In this document: in pieces, positions 6,459 to 13,500 of the stretch | Layout: every line of letters starts with the position of its first letter | Position numbering within the stretch: position 1 is the first letter of the stretch | DNA from: Patescibacteria group bacterium | GTDB taxonomy: Bacteria; Patescibacteriota; Gracilibacteria; Peribacterales; Peribacteraceae | DNA: 17,431 bases | Direction: 5' to 3' | Assembly: GCA_018818235.1 (NCBI GenBank) | Contig: JAHISE010000013.1 | Coordinates: 1 to 17,431 of the forward strand | Translations under genes and position numbers: made by a program | Notes under the pieces: model-generated | What the model saw: only the letters and a program-made list of their open reading frames with translations | The model's database searches: none | What the model was told of the DNA's origin: nothing

Positions 6459-8381
6459 ATGTCAATGTCGCAAGAATCGCTAAAAAATAGGCTCGAGAGA
6501 GACCTTGCACCATCAGGTGGGGCAAAAGAGCGTATTTGGAAACGAATTTCTACTCGCTTGGATCATGCCGATTCTTTAAGCAGCATAAGCAAGGTTCTGG
6601 AGCCGGAAGACAGCGTCAAGGACAGGATTTGGGCCAGAATACTTAATAGAATTGATGTTCCGGAGAGCTCAGCATTACTGGATAAATTACGCGAATTACT
6701 GGCTCCTCCGGCAGGTTTGAGAGGTCATCTGCACAAGCGTTTTTCCAGAGTACCTGTTCATGTTACTGTTCGCAGACAATATACGATCAAATGGGTAGCG
6801 GCATTTATCATATTCGCTTTGTTTGTAAAAGCCGGACCTCAACTGTTTATTGTTCCAAGCACAATTGCAGACAGTAAAGTTACTTTGATGCCAACACGAG
6901 GAGAAGTAACCATCTCAGTCGGAGGATTCTGGCAACCTGTTAACGAAGAAGTTGTTTTGGAACCCGGAACGCTCCTTAGAACACATGATGGTGAGGCAAG
7001 TATAGTGTTCCGCGATGACGGAGTTTTGCGTCTTGATGAATGGACGACTGTTCAGGTGCACGATACAAGTGATCCCGTTCAGATAGACGAATATTTCGAG
7101 TCGACTCTTACTCTTATAACCGGAAGAATCTGGTTGCAGGGGCTTGTTCCGTCTCCACTTAAGGGTATCAATGTCCGAACGGATTACGGACTTATAAAAG
7201 TACAGGAGGGCAGCGTTTCCATACAGGAGAGCGAGAAGACCGTAGATGTTGAAATATGGGATCGTCGAACACATGTTACACAGGGCGACAAGGATGTCTT
7301 TTTGGTGGCAGGGGAACAGACACGTCTTTCCGAAGGAGGTATTCTTTTTGTTAAAAAGATTTTCGAAGACAGGTACGAAGACAATTGGGTGGTACAAAAT
7401 CTTAAGCGTGATGCGGTGCATCGCAGATACATAGCTCAATTGCAACAGGAGCGTCGTGCTGCACGTGCACGTATTCTTCCAACATCTATTCTTTATCCGG
7501 CAAAACGAATAGCCGAAAAAGTGGATGTTCTTTTGACATTCGGAGAAGAGGCGAAAACACAAAAGAAATTGGATCAGGCAAGCACAAGGCTGGACGAAGT
7601 AGCCGCCCTAATCAAAGGAGGAGCAACAGATGCAGCGATAATTCCTCTGGAAGATTACCGTGATTCACTTATAACAATGGCAACCGGATCCGGAAATGAA
7701 CTCGTTCAGATGTTAATACAGGAATCCATTGCTATTCAGGCGGGGCAGGTGGCAGCCGCACTTCCTGATGACGATGCTTATCTTATCAAGAAAGCGGTAT
7801 TGGAAGCAGGCACTCAGTTGCCAAAAAAAGACGGTGGAGTAAGTTTATCAGATGTACAGGGAGTACTTTTGCTGGATACCATAACTGCATTGATTCAGAA
7901 GGTTGATCGCGAGGGGCCTGTTGGTTTGGGAGAAACGTGGGAAGGACTTCGTGAACAACTGGCCGTACTTGATAATGAAGCTAATGAATTAAAGCCGGAA
8001 GTACGCAAGGAGGCACGCATGCTCCTTTCGGAGTTTGCCTTTATCTTGTCTGACATGTACGCAAGGGGAGAAACAGTTGATCCATTGGTAGTTACGCAGG
8101 TATATGCATATTTGCCCCCACAAACCGAAGATATTCCTGTTCTTAGCGATGAAGAAGTAAATGCCATAGTTCAGGGAATAAGGGATCGAATATTTATTTA
8201 CCACATGCAAAAACCGCGAATTAATCAGCTTGTATCCGAATTAAAGGCTCTGGATGGTCATCCTGATCAAGGAAGAATACTACGTAAACTAAGATTCGCA
8301 TTGCCCGGTGGACCGGAGGAATTTCCGTTAAAGGTTAGGAAGGAGATTATCAGGTTGCAGTGGGCGAGGGCGGCAGGATAA
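6459..8381 (+). CDS. Membrane FecR-domain protein, probable anti-sigma factor (DUF5667-like)
   Basis: A 640-residue protein with one membrane segment (about 111-132). The cytoplasmic part (1-100) holds three similar units of about 32 residues: LKNRLERDLAP...RIWKRISTRLD, ISKVLEPEDSVKDRIWARILNRID, and LLDKLRELLAPPAG...HLHKRFSRV. The outer part has a FecR-like domain (about 145-295, with GEVTISVGG, LEPGTLLRT and GSVSI motifs). It is followed by PTSILYPAKRIAEKVDVLL (341-359), a pattern I associate with DUF5667 in CPR anti-sigma proteins, and then a long helical region to the end. By position it should hold the preceding sigma factor at the membrane and release it on an outside signal. There is no zinc-type HxxxCxxC motif. 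An ATG two codons on (6465) is an equally possible start. Confidence 0.8.
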   Translation: MSMSQESLKNRLERDLAPSGGAKERIWKRISTRLDHADSLSSISKVLEPEDSVKDRIWARILNRIDVPESSALLDKLRELLAPPAGLRGHLHKRFSRVPVHVTVRRQYTIKWVAAFIIFALFVKAGPQLFIVPSTIADSKVTLMPTRGEVTISVGGFWQPVNEEVVLEPGTLLRTHDGEASIVFRDDGVLRLDEWTTVQVHDTSDPVQIDEYFESTLTLITGRIWLQGLVPSPLKGINVRTDYGLIKVQEGSVSIQESEKTVDVEIWDRRTHVTQGDKDVFLVAGEQTRLSEGGILFVKKIFEDRYEDNWVVQNLKRDAVHRRYIAQLQQERRAARARILPTSILYPAKRIAEKVDVLLTFGEEAKTQKKLDQASTRLDEVAALIKGGATDAAIIPLEDYRDSLITMATGSGNELVQMLIQESIAIQAGQVAAALPDDDAYLIKKAVLEAGTQLPKKDGGVSLSDVQGVLLLDTITALIQKVDREGPVGLGETWEGLREQLAVLDNEANELKPEVRKEARMLLSEFAFILSDMYARGETVDPLVVTQVYAYLPPQTEDIPVLSDEEVNAIVQGIRDRIFIYHMQKPRINQLVSELKALDGHPDQGRILRKLRFALPGGPEEFPLKVRKEIIRLQWARAAG

Positions 8382-8489
8382 AGTTAACTAGTTACAGGTT
8401 TACTAGTTACAAGTTCGAGTTTTTTGAGCATTAGATACTATCTATTTCAGCGAACTAGTTAACTTGCAAACTAGTCAACTAGTTAACTA
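8382..8489. repeat. Heptad inverted-repeat element before efp
   Basis: The left arm (8382-8417) starts right after the stop codon, with AGTTAAC and TAGTTAC units and ends in AGTTCG. The right arm (8451-8489) starts CGAACTAG and ends in repeated CTAGTTAACT. Both ends match in reverse complement; the middle pairs imperfectly. It separates efp from the sigma/anti-sigma pair. Confidence 0.75.
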
Positions 8490-8494
8490 TTAAC

Positions 8495-8523
8495 TTGACG
8501 ATTGCCACGAAACTAAACAAACT
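8495..8523 (+). promoter_or_regulatory. Putative efp promoter
   Basis: TTGACG (8495-8500), a good -35 match, lies at the edge of the repeat. Seventeen bases on is CAAACT (8518-8523), a weak -10, seven bases before ATG 8531. The weak -10 keeps confidence low. Confidence 0.3.
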
Positions 8524-8530
8524 CTGTCCC

Positions 8531-9088
8531 ATGTACTCAATCGCTGAACTCAAATCCGGCCGCACAATAGTTGTAGACGGTGATCCATATCTGATCACAT
8601 GGAATCAGTTCAGCAAACAGGGGCGTCAGGGTGGTGTTATGGCTACAAAGCTCAAGAACTTAAAAACTGGGAGTGTTGTTCAAAGAACGTTTCAGGGAAA
8701 TGAAAAGCTGCAGCCTGCGGACACAGGATTCCGCAAGGTTCAATTCTTATATTCCTCCGGTGATACTTTTACATTTATGGATTTGGATTCATATGATCAA
8801 TTTGAGCTTAACTCAGACATCATCGGCGATGGTGCAAAGTTCTTGGTTGAAGGACAGGAAGTTGATGCGCGTGTGTTCGAAGGCAATCCAATAGGAATTC
8901 AATTGCCTCCTACTGTTAATTTAAAAGTAATAGAAACTCCGCCGGGAGTAAAAGGGGATACGGCAACGGGAGGGACAAAGTTTGCGGAACTGGAGAATGG
9001 GACGAAGGTTTCGGTTCCTCTATTCATAAACGAAGGAGATCAGATCAAAGTTAATACGGAGACGGGGGTGTATATGGAGAGGGTGTAG
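8531..9088 (+). CDS. efp: Elongation factor P
   Basis: EF-P binds between the ribosomal P and E sites and relieves stalling at consecutive prolines. The 185-residue protein has the three-domain family layout. The KOW-like domain I begins MYSIAELKSGRTIVVDGDPY; the OB domains follow, with PPTVNLKVIETPPGVKGDTA near residues 135-155 and the end VPLFINEGDQIKVNTETGVY. Start ATG 8531 gives the usual length; the in-frame TTG 8495 would add twelve residues foreign to the family and is part of a promoter-like sequence. The loop that receives the modification reads SKQGRQGG, with Arg at position 32, where E. coli has a modified Lys and Pseudomonas a rhamnosylated Arg. Proline before the Gly is replaced by Gln. 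No modification enzyme is encoded nearby. Confidence 0.95.
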   Translation: MYSIAELKSGRTIVVDGDPYLITWNQFSKQGRQGGVMATKLKNLKTGSVVQRTFQGNEKLQPADTGFRKVQFLYSSGDTFTFMDLDSYDQFELNSDIIGDGAKFLVEGQEVDARVFEGNPIGIQLPPTVNLKVIETPPGVKGDTATGGTKFAELENGTKVSVPLFINEGDQIKVNTETGVYMERV

Positions 9089-9124
9089 GATAGTTTTTGT
9101 ATGTCGATGAAGAGTTTTTGTTTA

Positions 9125-9231
9125 ATTGAAAATGGAAAATGGAAAATTGATAATTCTAAAGCGACTCATGGTTTGATATCACAAATATCATAACCCAATT
9201 TTCAATTATCAATTATCAATTATCAATTTTT
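9125..9231. repeat. Heptad inverted-repeat element between efp and gatB
   Basis: The left arm (9125-9155) has AAAATGG units. The right arm (9195-9231) has CAATTAT three times in tandem (9203-9223) and then CAATTTT. The right arm overlaps the 3' end of gatB, so the last codons and stop of gatB are repeat sequence. The two flanking genes converge here. Confidence 0.75.
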
Positions 9232-10664
9232 TCCTTCAATATATCATTAACCTTCGCCGGATCAGCTTCGCCTTTCGACTCCTTCATCACCCACCCAACA
9301 ACCGCACCAAGAGCCTGTTCCTTGCCAGCCTTAAATGACTCGATTGCCTGAGGATTTGCTTTAATTGCTTTGTTCACAAGCTCTTCGATTTCAGATTCAT
9401 CAACATCCCTGACTCCTTTTGATTCAACAATCTCTTTAACTGTCATCCCGTCAATTACAATGTCACTTAGGAATTCTTTTTCCTGATTCTTTGTAATTCT
9501 ACTATCTGCAATTAGCTCGGTTAGTTGTTCGACTATAAAATCTAAATCAGGCTTTTTAAAATTATCTCCTTCGGCTTTAACAATTCCAGCCAATTGCGTT
9601 AGAACAATGCTTCGTGATCGCTTTATATCATCTGTTTTCTCATACACAGCATCAAAAACACTTCTGGAATAGGGCTGATCTATGAGCATCCGCACTTCGA
9701 AGTCTTCCAATCCCATTTCTTCATACTTAGTCTTAAGTTCACTCGGGAGAGCAGGAATTTCATACTTAAGTTTTTTAATGTCTTCCTTAGTAAAATGCAG
9801 TGGAGGAATATCAGGCTCAGGAAAGTAGCGATAATCCATTGCAGTCTCTTTATCTCTGAGCATCTTGGTTTGTTCCTCATCATCCACCCATCCCACAGTA
9901 ATATCATTCTTTAAGTGTTTACCTTCTTTTTCGTAAAGTTTACAAAGTCTTTTGAATTCGTAATTCAGTGCTTTTTCGAGTGATTTGAATGAGTTCAAGT
10001 TCTTGATCTCACTTCTGGGAGTTAGTTCTTTCGCCCCTTTCTCTCTGATAGAAATAGAAGCATCAAATCTCATCATCCCTTTGAACATATCCGCTTCGGA
10101 TGAATTAACTGCAATCAAAATTCTCCTCAACTCTTGTGCGAAAGCCACTGCCTCCTCAGCCGACCTAAGATCAGGCTCAGTTACAATCTCCATCAACGGA
10201 GTTCCTGCGCGATTGTAGTCACACAAAGTCTTATCTCCTCTGTGCGTAAGCTTCCCCGCATCATTTTCCATGTGAAGTCTTGTGATCTTGCAGATCCTTT
10301 GATCTCCGACTTTATTACCGCTGTCATCAACTACGTTGAACTTCACTTCGCCCGCCTTGGAAAGAGGGAAGTCGTACTGGCTTATCTGGAAACCCGGAGG
10401 AAGGTCAGGGTAAAAGTAATGCTTGCGGTCAAAGTGATTGTCTTCCTGTATCTCGCATCCTATTGCAATAGAAGCCTTTGCAGCTTTGTTTATTGCTTCC
10501 TTATTCGGAGCCGGCAAAGTCCCCGGATGCCCCATACAGATGGGACAGACAGTAGTATTGGGAGGTTTTCCAAATGCATCATTGTCACAACCACAGAACA
10601 TCTTGGATTTGGTGTTCATTTGGGCATGTACCTCTAGGCCTATTACTGCTTCGAAGTTTGGCAT
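9216..10664 (-). CDS. gatB: Aspartyl/glutamyl-tRNA amidotransferase subunit B
   Basis: GatB is the kinase/transamidase subunit of GatCAB, which turns Glu-tRNA(Gln) into Gln-tRNA(Gln) and Asp-tRNA(Asn) into Asn-tRNA(Asn) with ATP and glutamine-derived ammonia. The N-terminus AVIGLEVHAQ and the zinc site C24-x-C26...C40-x-x-C43 are clear. GHPGTLPAPN, HFDRKHYFYPDLPPGFQISQ, YNRAGTPLMEIVTEPDLRS and MDYRYFPEPDIPPL follow in order. The C-terminal YqeY-like tail ends near GAVVGWVMKESKG. The last four residues (KIDN) and the stop are encoded by a repeat arm. gatA and gatC are not in the window. Start ATG 10664 is fixed by the family's N-terminal block and by a TATCCT box six bases upstream. Confidence 0.97.
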   Translation of the reverse strand: MPNFEAVIGLEVHAQMNTKSKMFCGCDNDAFGKPPNTTVCPICMGHPGTLPAPNKEAINKAAKASIAIGCEIQEDNHFDRKHYFYPDLPPGFQISQYDFPLSKAGEVKFNVVDDSGNKVGDQRICKITRLHMENDAGKLTHRGDKTLCDYNRAGTPLMEIVTEPDLRSAEEAVAFAQELRRILIAVNSSEADMFKGMMRFDASISIREKGAKELTPRSEIKNLNSFKSLEKALNYEFKRLCKLYEKEGKHLKNDITVGWVDDEEQTKMLRDKETAMDYRYFPEPDIPPLHFTKEDIKKLKYEIPALPSELKTKYEEMGLEDFEVRMLIDQPYSRSVFDAVYEKTDDIKRSRSIVLTQLAGIVKAEGDNFKKPDLDFIVEQLTELIADSRITKNQEKEFLSDIVIDGMTVKEIVESKGVRDVDESEIEELVNKAIKANPQAIESFKAGKEQALGAVVGWVMKESKGEADPAKVNDILKEKIDN

Positions 10665-10670
10665 GGGTAA

Positions 10671-10676
10671 AGGATA
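10671..10676 (-). promoter_or_regulatory. Putative gatB -10 box
   Basis: On the minus strand TATCCT ends six bases before the gatB ATG, the same hexamer and the same distance as at guaA. The -35 region (TTCCTC, 17 bases upstream) is a poor match. Confidence 0.4.
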
Positions 10677-10679
10677 ACT

Positions 10680-10995
10680 TATGAGGGGAATCAGAGGAAG
10701 TGGAAGATGAAGGAGATTTAGAATACTGGAATATTCGAATATTGGGGTTTATACCCCTTCGCGTTTAAAATAGTACTAATTCACTCAAGCTTGAGGCCGT
10801 TGATTTTTGGCTTATGTAAACGCTACGGGGCACGAGAGGAGGTAGCAATTTGTTTTATTGATTAGTATCTTTTTAAAAGCAAATTGGTATTACAAGAGAA
10901 TATATCAATCATTATTGTTTCCAATCGCTTCTCCCCAATATTCCAGTACTCCAATATTCGAATGCATATTCCTCTGAACCTTCAACATCTTCTGC
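10680..10995. repeat. Octad inverted-repeat element with structured core, gatB-def gap
   Basis: This fills a gap of 342 bases without a gene. The left arm has GAATACTG, GAATATTC, GAATATTG (10721-10744); the right arm has CAATATTC, CAGTACTC, CAATATTC (10936-10959). Both are 8-base units, and outside them GGAAG/CTTCC-rich stretches also pair (about 10690-10715 with 10975-11005). The core holds a second stem, GCGTTTA (10761-10767) with TAAACGC (10817-10823), extended by CCCC (10754-10757) with GGGG (10827-10830), and a CTCAAGCTTGAG palindrome in its loop. CAATTTG/CAAATTG pairs again further on. No known RNA family was recognised and no protein is supported. Confidence 0.65.
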
Positions 10996-11006
10996 CTCTT
11001 CCTCTT

Positions 11007-11477
11007 CTAAAGCTCAATCGCACTCTTCCCATCATCCTCACCATAATCACAAATAAGGATATTATCCAAATGATCAACTTCGTGCTGAATGATCCGTGCA
11101 TCCATTCCGGAAAGCTTTCGCTCTTGCTCTTCTCCTTTTTCGTTTAAGTAAACAACAGTAATTTCGATTGGACGAGTGATCTTGACCGTTAATCCCGGAA
11201 GGCTAAGGCATCCTTCGTCGGAATTATCTGTTTCTTCGCTTTTCCATGTGATATCAGGATTTATCATCACATTTGTTTTATCGTTGAATTTGGCAAGACA
11301 AAGCCTAAACGGCTCACCGACCTGATTTGCAGCCAATCCAAGCCCAGCTTCATCTTTTAAAGTATCTTTCATGTTTTTTATAAGTTTTAGGATTTCTTTT
11401 GTTACTTTTGTAATTCTCTCTGTCTTATTCCGAAGAAGAGGATTATTCGATCCAGTGACGATTGGCAGCACCGTCAT
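11007..11477 (-). CDS. def: Peptide deformylase
   Basis: Removes the N-formyl group from new proteins as they leave the ribosome, using a metal ion. The 156-residue protein has the three family motifs: GLGLAANQVG (45-54), EGCLSLPG (88-95) with metal ligand Cys90, and QHEVDHLDN (131-139) with ligands His132 and His136 and catalytic Glu133. Motif 1 has Asn51 where most deformylases have Pro; the oxyanion Gln52 is kept. The start ATG 11477 gives MTVLPIVTGSNNPLLR, the usual N-terminus. It is read in the same direction as gatB and the exonuclease gene but is separated from both by repeat elements, so a single operon is uncertain. Confidence 0.96.
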   Translation of the reverse strand: MTVLPIVTGSNNPLLRNKTERITKVTKEILKLIKNMKDTLKDEAGLGLAANQVGEPFRLCLAKFNDKTNVMINPDITWKSEETDNSDEGCLSLPGLTVKITRPIEITVVYLNEKGEEQERKLSGMDARIIQHEVDHLDNILICDYGEDDGKSAIEL

Positions 11478-11479
11478 AT

Positions 11480-11560
11480 TTTATTAGTGAATAGTTAAAA
11501 GTGAATAGTGGACACTTTGAGTTTAGCACTTTTAACTTTTCATTTTTAACTTTTCACTTA
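11480..11560. repeat. Heptad inverted-repeat element between def and the exonuclease gene
   Basis: The left arm has GTGAATA, GTTAAAA, GTGAATA (about 11486-11508). The right arm has CTTTTAA, CTTTTCA, TTTTTAA, CTTTTCA (about 11527-11556), complementary to the left. It fills the whole gap between the two genes. Confidence 0.75.
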
Positions 11561-12154
11561 TTATTTTGCCATCTGCCTAACCCCTGCCTTAACTCTCAAA
11601 TCCTCAATTGAACCAATATCTCCTCCTTCTACCATTCGAAGCAGCGCCTGTGCAGTCAAAAGCACGTCAGGAAGTGCTCGGTGTCGTACTGCAGGTAATT
11701 CGATCCCAAGTCTTAAGGCAACAACATCCAAGCTGTGTCGAAATTCAGTTGGATACAATGATCTGCTCAGTCTTAATGTACAAAGACATTCAGGAAGATC
11801 AATAAACCCCCAGCAAAGCTCCTTCTCCTTTGTCAAAAATCCCATATCAAAATTTGCATTATGTGCAACCAAAAGGGAATTGGATGCAAAGTCTAAAAAT
11901 TGTGGAAGAACCTGATCGATTGTCGGTGCCGAGATTACATCTTCATTCCTTATCTTATTTACTTGAGAAGCTTCTATCGGAATCGGACGTTCCGGATTAA
12001 CAAGCATATCAAAAGGATTTGCCTCCAATATCTTCCCTTCCTCGATCCTTATGGCTCCAATCTCAATAATTTTGTGTCCTCTGTTTGGATCAAGGCCTGT
12101 AGTTTCCACGTCGAAGACGGTTAGTGCTGGTAACATCGGAGTCTGACTATACAT
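11561..12154 (-). CDS. dnaQ: DEDDh 3'-5' exonuclease, DnaQ / Pol III epsilon-like
   Basis: A 197-residue single-domain exonuclease. ExoI is VFDVETTGLDP (Asp15 and Glu17), ExoII is VAHNANFDMGFL (Asp103), and ExoIII is HRALPD (His158 and Asp163), so all metal and catalytic residues of the DEDDh group are present. The best fit is the proofreading subunit of DNA polymerase III, but stand-alone DnaQ-like nucleases and PolC exonuclease fragments share these motifs. ATG 12154 is the annotated start; ATG at residue 7 is also possible. A TATCTT box ends five bases before ATG 12154. It is divergent from nth across a long palindrome. Confidence 0.88.
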   Translation of the reverse strand: MYSQTPMLPALTVFDVETTGLDPNRGHKIIEIGAIRIEEGKILEANPFDMLVNPERPIPIEASQVNKIRNEDVISAPTIDQVLPQFLDFASNSLLVAHNANFDMGFLTKEKELCWGFIDLPECLCTLRLSRSLYPTEFRHSLDVVALRLGIELPAVRHRALPDVLLTAQALLRMVEGGDIGSIEDLRVKAGVRQMAK

Positions 12155-12199
12155 GTCTGAAGATAAAAAGTGCTAGTGCATTATTGTTTACTCGGATGG

Positions 12200-12285
12200 C
12201 AGTTAGCAATTGGCAATTAGCTTGTTGGCTAATTTTGGCTGCCGAACATAGCCAACAAGCTAATTGCCAACAAGCCAATAAGCAT
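12200..12285. repeat. Perfect 22-bp inverted repeat between dnaQ-like gene and nth
   Basis: Arms 12210-12231 and 12249-12270 are perfect reverse complements (starting TTGGCAATTAGC) around a 17-base loop. Further partial heptads of the same unit flank the arms on both sides. The unit family is the same as at 5669-5794. Because the flanking genes diverge, this cannot be a terminator for either. Confidence 0.8.
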
Positions 12286-12289
12286 TCAA

Positions 12290-12295
12290 TATTCT
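12290..12295 (+). promoter_or_regulatory. Putative nth -10 box
   Basis: TATTCT ends six bases before ATG 12302. The only -35 candidate is TTGCCA (12264-12269), inside the right arm of the palindrome, at a too-long spacing of 20 bases. Confidence 0.35.
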
Positions 12296-12301
12296 TGTGA
12301 T

Positions 12302-12928
12302 ATGAAACCAGAAACTATCCTCCAACAGCTCTCCAACCTCTACTCTCCTCCAAAGTCATTTTTAAGGTGGAAAACTTCACTTGATCTAACGGTTGCAACG
12401 ATATTGTCAGCTCAATGCACGGACGAACGCGTGAACATGGTCACAAAAGAATTATTTAAGAAGTGTAGAACGGCTCAGGATTATTGTGATTTGTCTCAGA
12501 GGGAATTTGAGAAGCTAATCAGACCTTGTGGAACATTCAGAGTTAAATCGAAGCATATTAAAAAGCTATGTAAGATATTAATTAATGAATATAAAGGTAA
12601 AGTTCCACGAACTATGGAAGAGTTGATTGAACTCCCGGGAGTCGGACGCAAGACTGCGGCGATAATTTTATATGCCGGATTTGGGAAGCTCGAGGGAATC
12701 GCAGTCGATACGCATGTTATGAGGTTGAGTCAGAGGATGGGATTATCTACTCATTCAACTCCGGAAAAAATCGAGAAAGATCTGATGAAGATAATTCCAA
12801 AGAAGGATTGGGGGAGGTTCAACACTCTTATGATTAGTCATGGGAGGGCGGTTTGTACCGCGAGGGATCGTAAATGTCATAAATGTGTGTTTAAGGGGGA
12901 GTGTCCGGGGGTTTTACGAAAAAGTTAA
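12302..12928 (+). CDS. nth: Endonuclease III (base-excision repair glycosylase/AP lyase)
   Basis: Removes oxidised pyrimidines from DNA and cuts at the resulting abasic site. The helix-hairpin-helix LIELPGVGRKTAAIIL places catalytic Lys117, and AVDTHVMRLS gives catalytic Asp136. The C-terminal iron-sulfur loop has the exact spacing C185-x6-C192-x2-C195-x5-C201. At 208 residues it has the normal length (E. coli Nth is 211). The stop codon is followed at once by the left arm of the four-helix-bundle element. No Shine-Dalgarno sequence is seen before ATG 12302. Confidence 0.97.
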   Translation: MKPETILQQLSNLYSPPKSFLRWKTSLDLTVATILSAQCTDERVNMVTKELFKKCRTAQDYCDLSQREFEKLIRPCGTFRVKSKHIKKLCKILINEYKGKVPRTMEELIELPGVGRKTAAIILYAGFGKLEGIAVDTHVMRLSQRMGLSTHSTPEKIEKDLMKIIPKKDWGRFNTLMISHGRAVCTARDRKCHKCVFKGECPGVLRKS

Positions 12929-13485
12929 TGTCAAATGTCAAATTACAAATGTCAAATCAATGTCAAATGATGAATGACAAATAATTCACTTTTTACCTGT
13001 GTTGCGAACGATAGAAGAAAATATTAATGACAACTCATTAGCTTCTTTCCATAACACTCTGCATTCTGTTTTTCTTTCTGAGCATGCGTTTGCAATCATT
13101 CTAATCCAATGCCGACTTTCTTTTGCTTCTTTTTTGCAAATACTTATCTTGTGCCTAAAATCTTTTTTTGATTCTGCGCCATCAGCTTCCATATAGTTAG
13201 CTCCAACACTTGTAGCTGATCTGATAAGCTGATCAACGAGAGGACTAGTAATATTGTTTCTGGGGATAGTTTTGATGAAATCGATAATTCTTTCACCAAA
13301 TTTGGCAGTTCGTTCCTCTAAATCAAATTTAGGTGCCTTTGATGTTTTGTATTCAATCATCTCTTTAAGGCACACTATCACTAAAACTTCGGTCTGAAAA
13401 CTTTATTTGACATTTTTTTGTCATTTATAATTCGGCATTTGGAATTGACTTGACATTTGACATTTGGTATTTGAAATTTTCCGTG
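12929..13485. mobile_element. Candidate IVS-like element: heptad inverted repeat carrying a four-helix-bundle gene
   Basis: The left arm (12929-12983) has TGTCAAA, TGTCAAA, TTACAAA, TGTCAAA and further TGTCAAA/TGAATGA units. The right arm (about 13404-13480) has TTGACAT and CATTTGG type units, complementary to the left. Between them lies one gene of the 23S rRNA intervening-sequence (S23) protein family, read leftward. The unit fits exactly between the nth stop codon and the thyA promoter. I infer a mobile or formerly mobile unit from this architecture; no target-site duplication was identified. Confidence 0.5.
12986..13381 (-). CDS. Four-helix-bundle protein, S23 / 23S rRNA intervening-sequence family
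   Basis: A 131-residue, Lys/Arg-rich protein. FDLEERTAKFGERIIDFI, LIRSATSVGANYMEAD, KKDFRHKISICKKEAKESRHW and LWKEANELSLIFSSIVR are the four helices of the family encoded in intervening sequences of 23S rRNA genes; the Avd protein of diversity-generating retroelements has the same fold. The fold binds nucleic acid in known cases, but the job of free-standing copies is not established. Start is GTG at 13381 or, perhaps better, ATG at 13360 (residue 8). It is antisense to both neighbours (nth and thyA) and enclosed by inverted repeats, unlike any other gene here. No reverse transcriptase or rRNA gene is in the window. Confidence 0.9.
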   Translation of the reverse strand: MIVCLKEMIEYKTSKAPKFDLEERTAKFGERIIDFIKTIPRNNITSPLVDQLIRSATSVGANYMEADGAESKKDFRHKISICKKEAKESRHWIRMIANACSERKTECRVLWKEANELSLIFSSIVRNTGKK

Positions 13486-13491
13486 TAATAT
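13486..13491 (+). promoter_or_regulatory. Putative thyA -10 box
   Basis: TAATAT ends nine bases before ATG 13501. TTGGTA (13464-13469), a partial -35 match 16 bases upstream, lies in the right arm of the four-helix-bundle element. Confidence 0.35.
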
Positions 13492-13500
13492 CACATTCCA

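Noticed and set aside
6915..7562. 215-residue antisense open frame within the FecR-domain gene
   Set aside because: It is a shadow of a long, well-formed gene; composition is unlike a real protein.
8495..8530. TTG start that would extend EF-P by twelve residues
   Set aside because: The added residues are foreign to the family, the ATG at 8531 gives the normal 185-residue protein, and the TTG lies in a promoter-like TTGACG.
10745..10935. Known RNA gene (SRP RNA, RNase P RNA, tmRNA, 6S) or riboswitch
   Set aside because: None of the conserved sequence blocks of these RNAs is seen; only stems without a known family.
10884..11147. Plus-strand open frame starting in the gatB-def gap
   Set aside because: It overlaps def antisense and is made largely of the repeat arm.
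12986..13381. Diversity-generating retroelement (Avd has the same fold)
   Set aside because: No reverse transcriptase and no template/variable repeat pair is visible, and the sequence fits the S23 group better.
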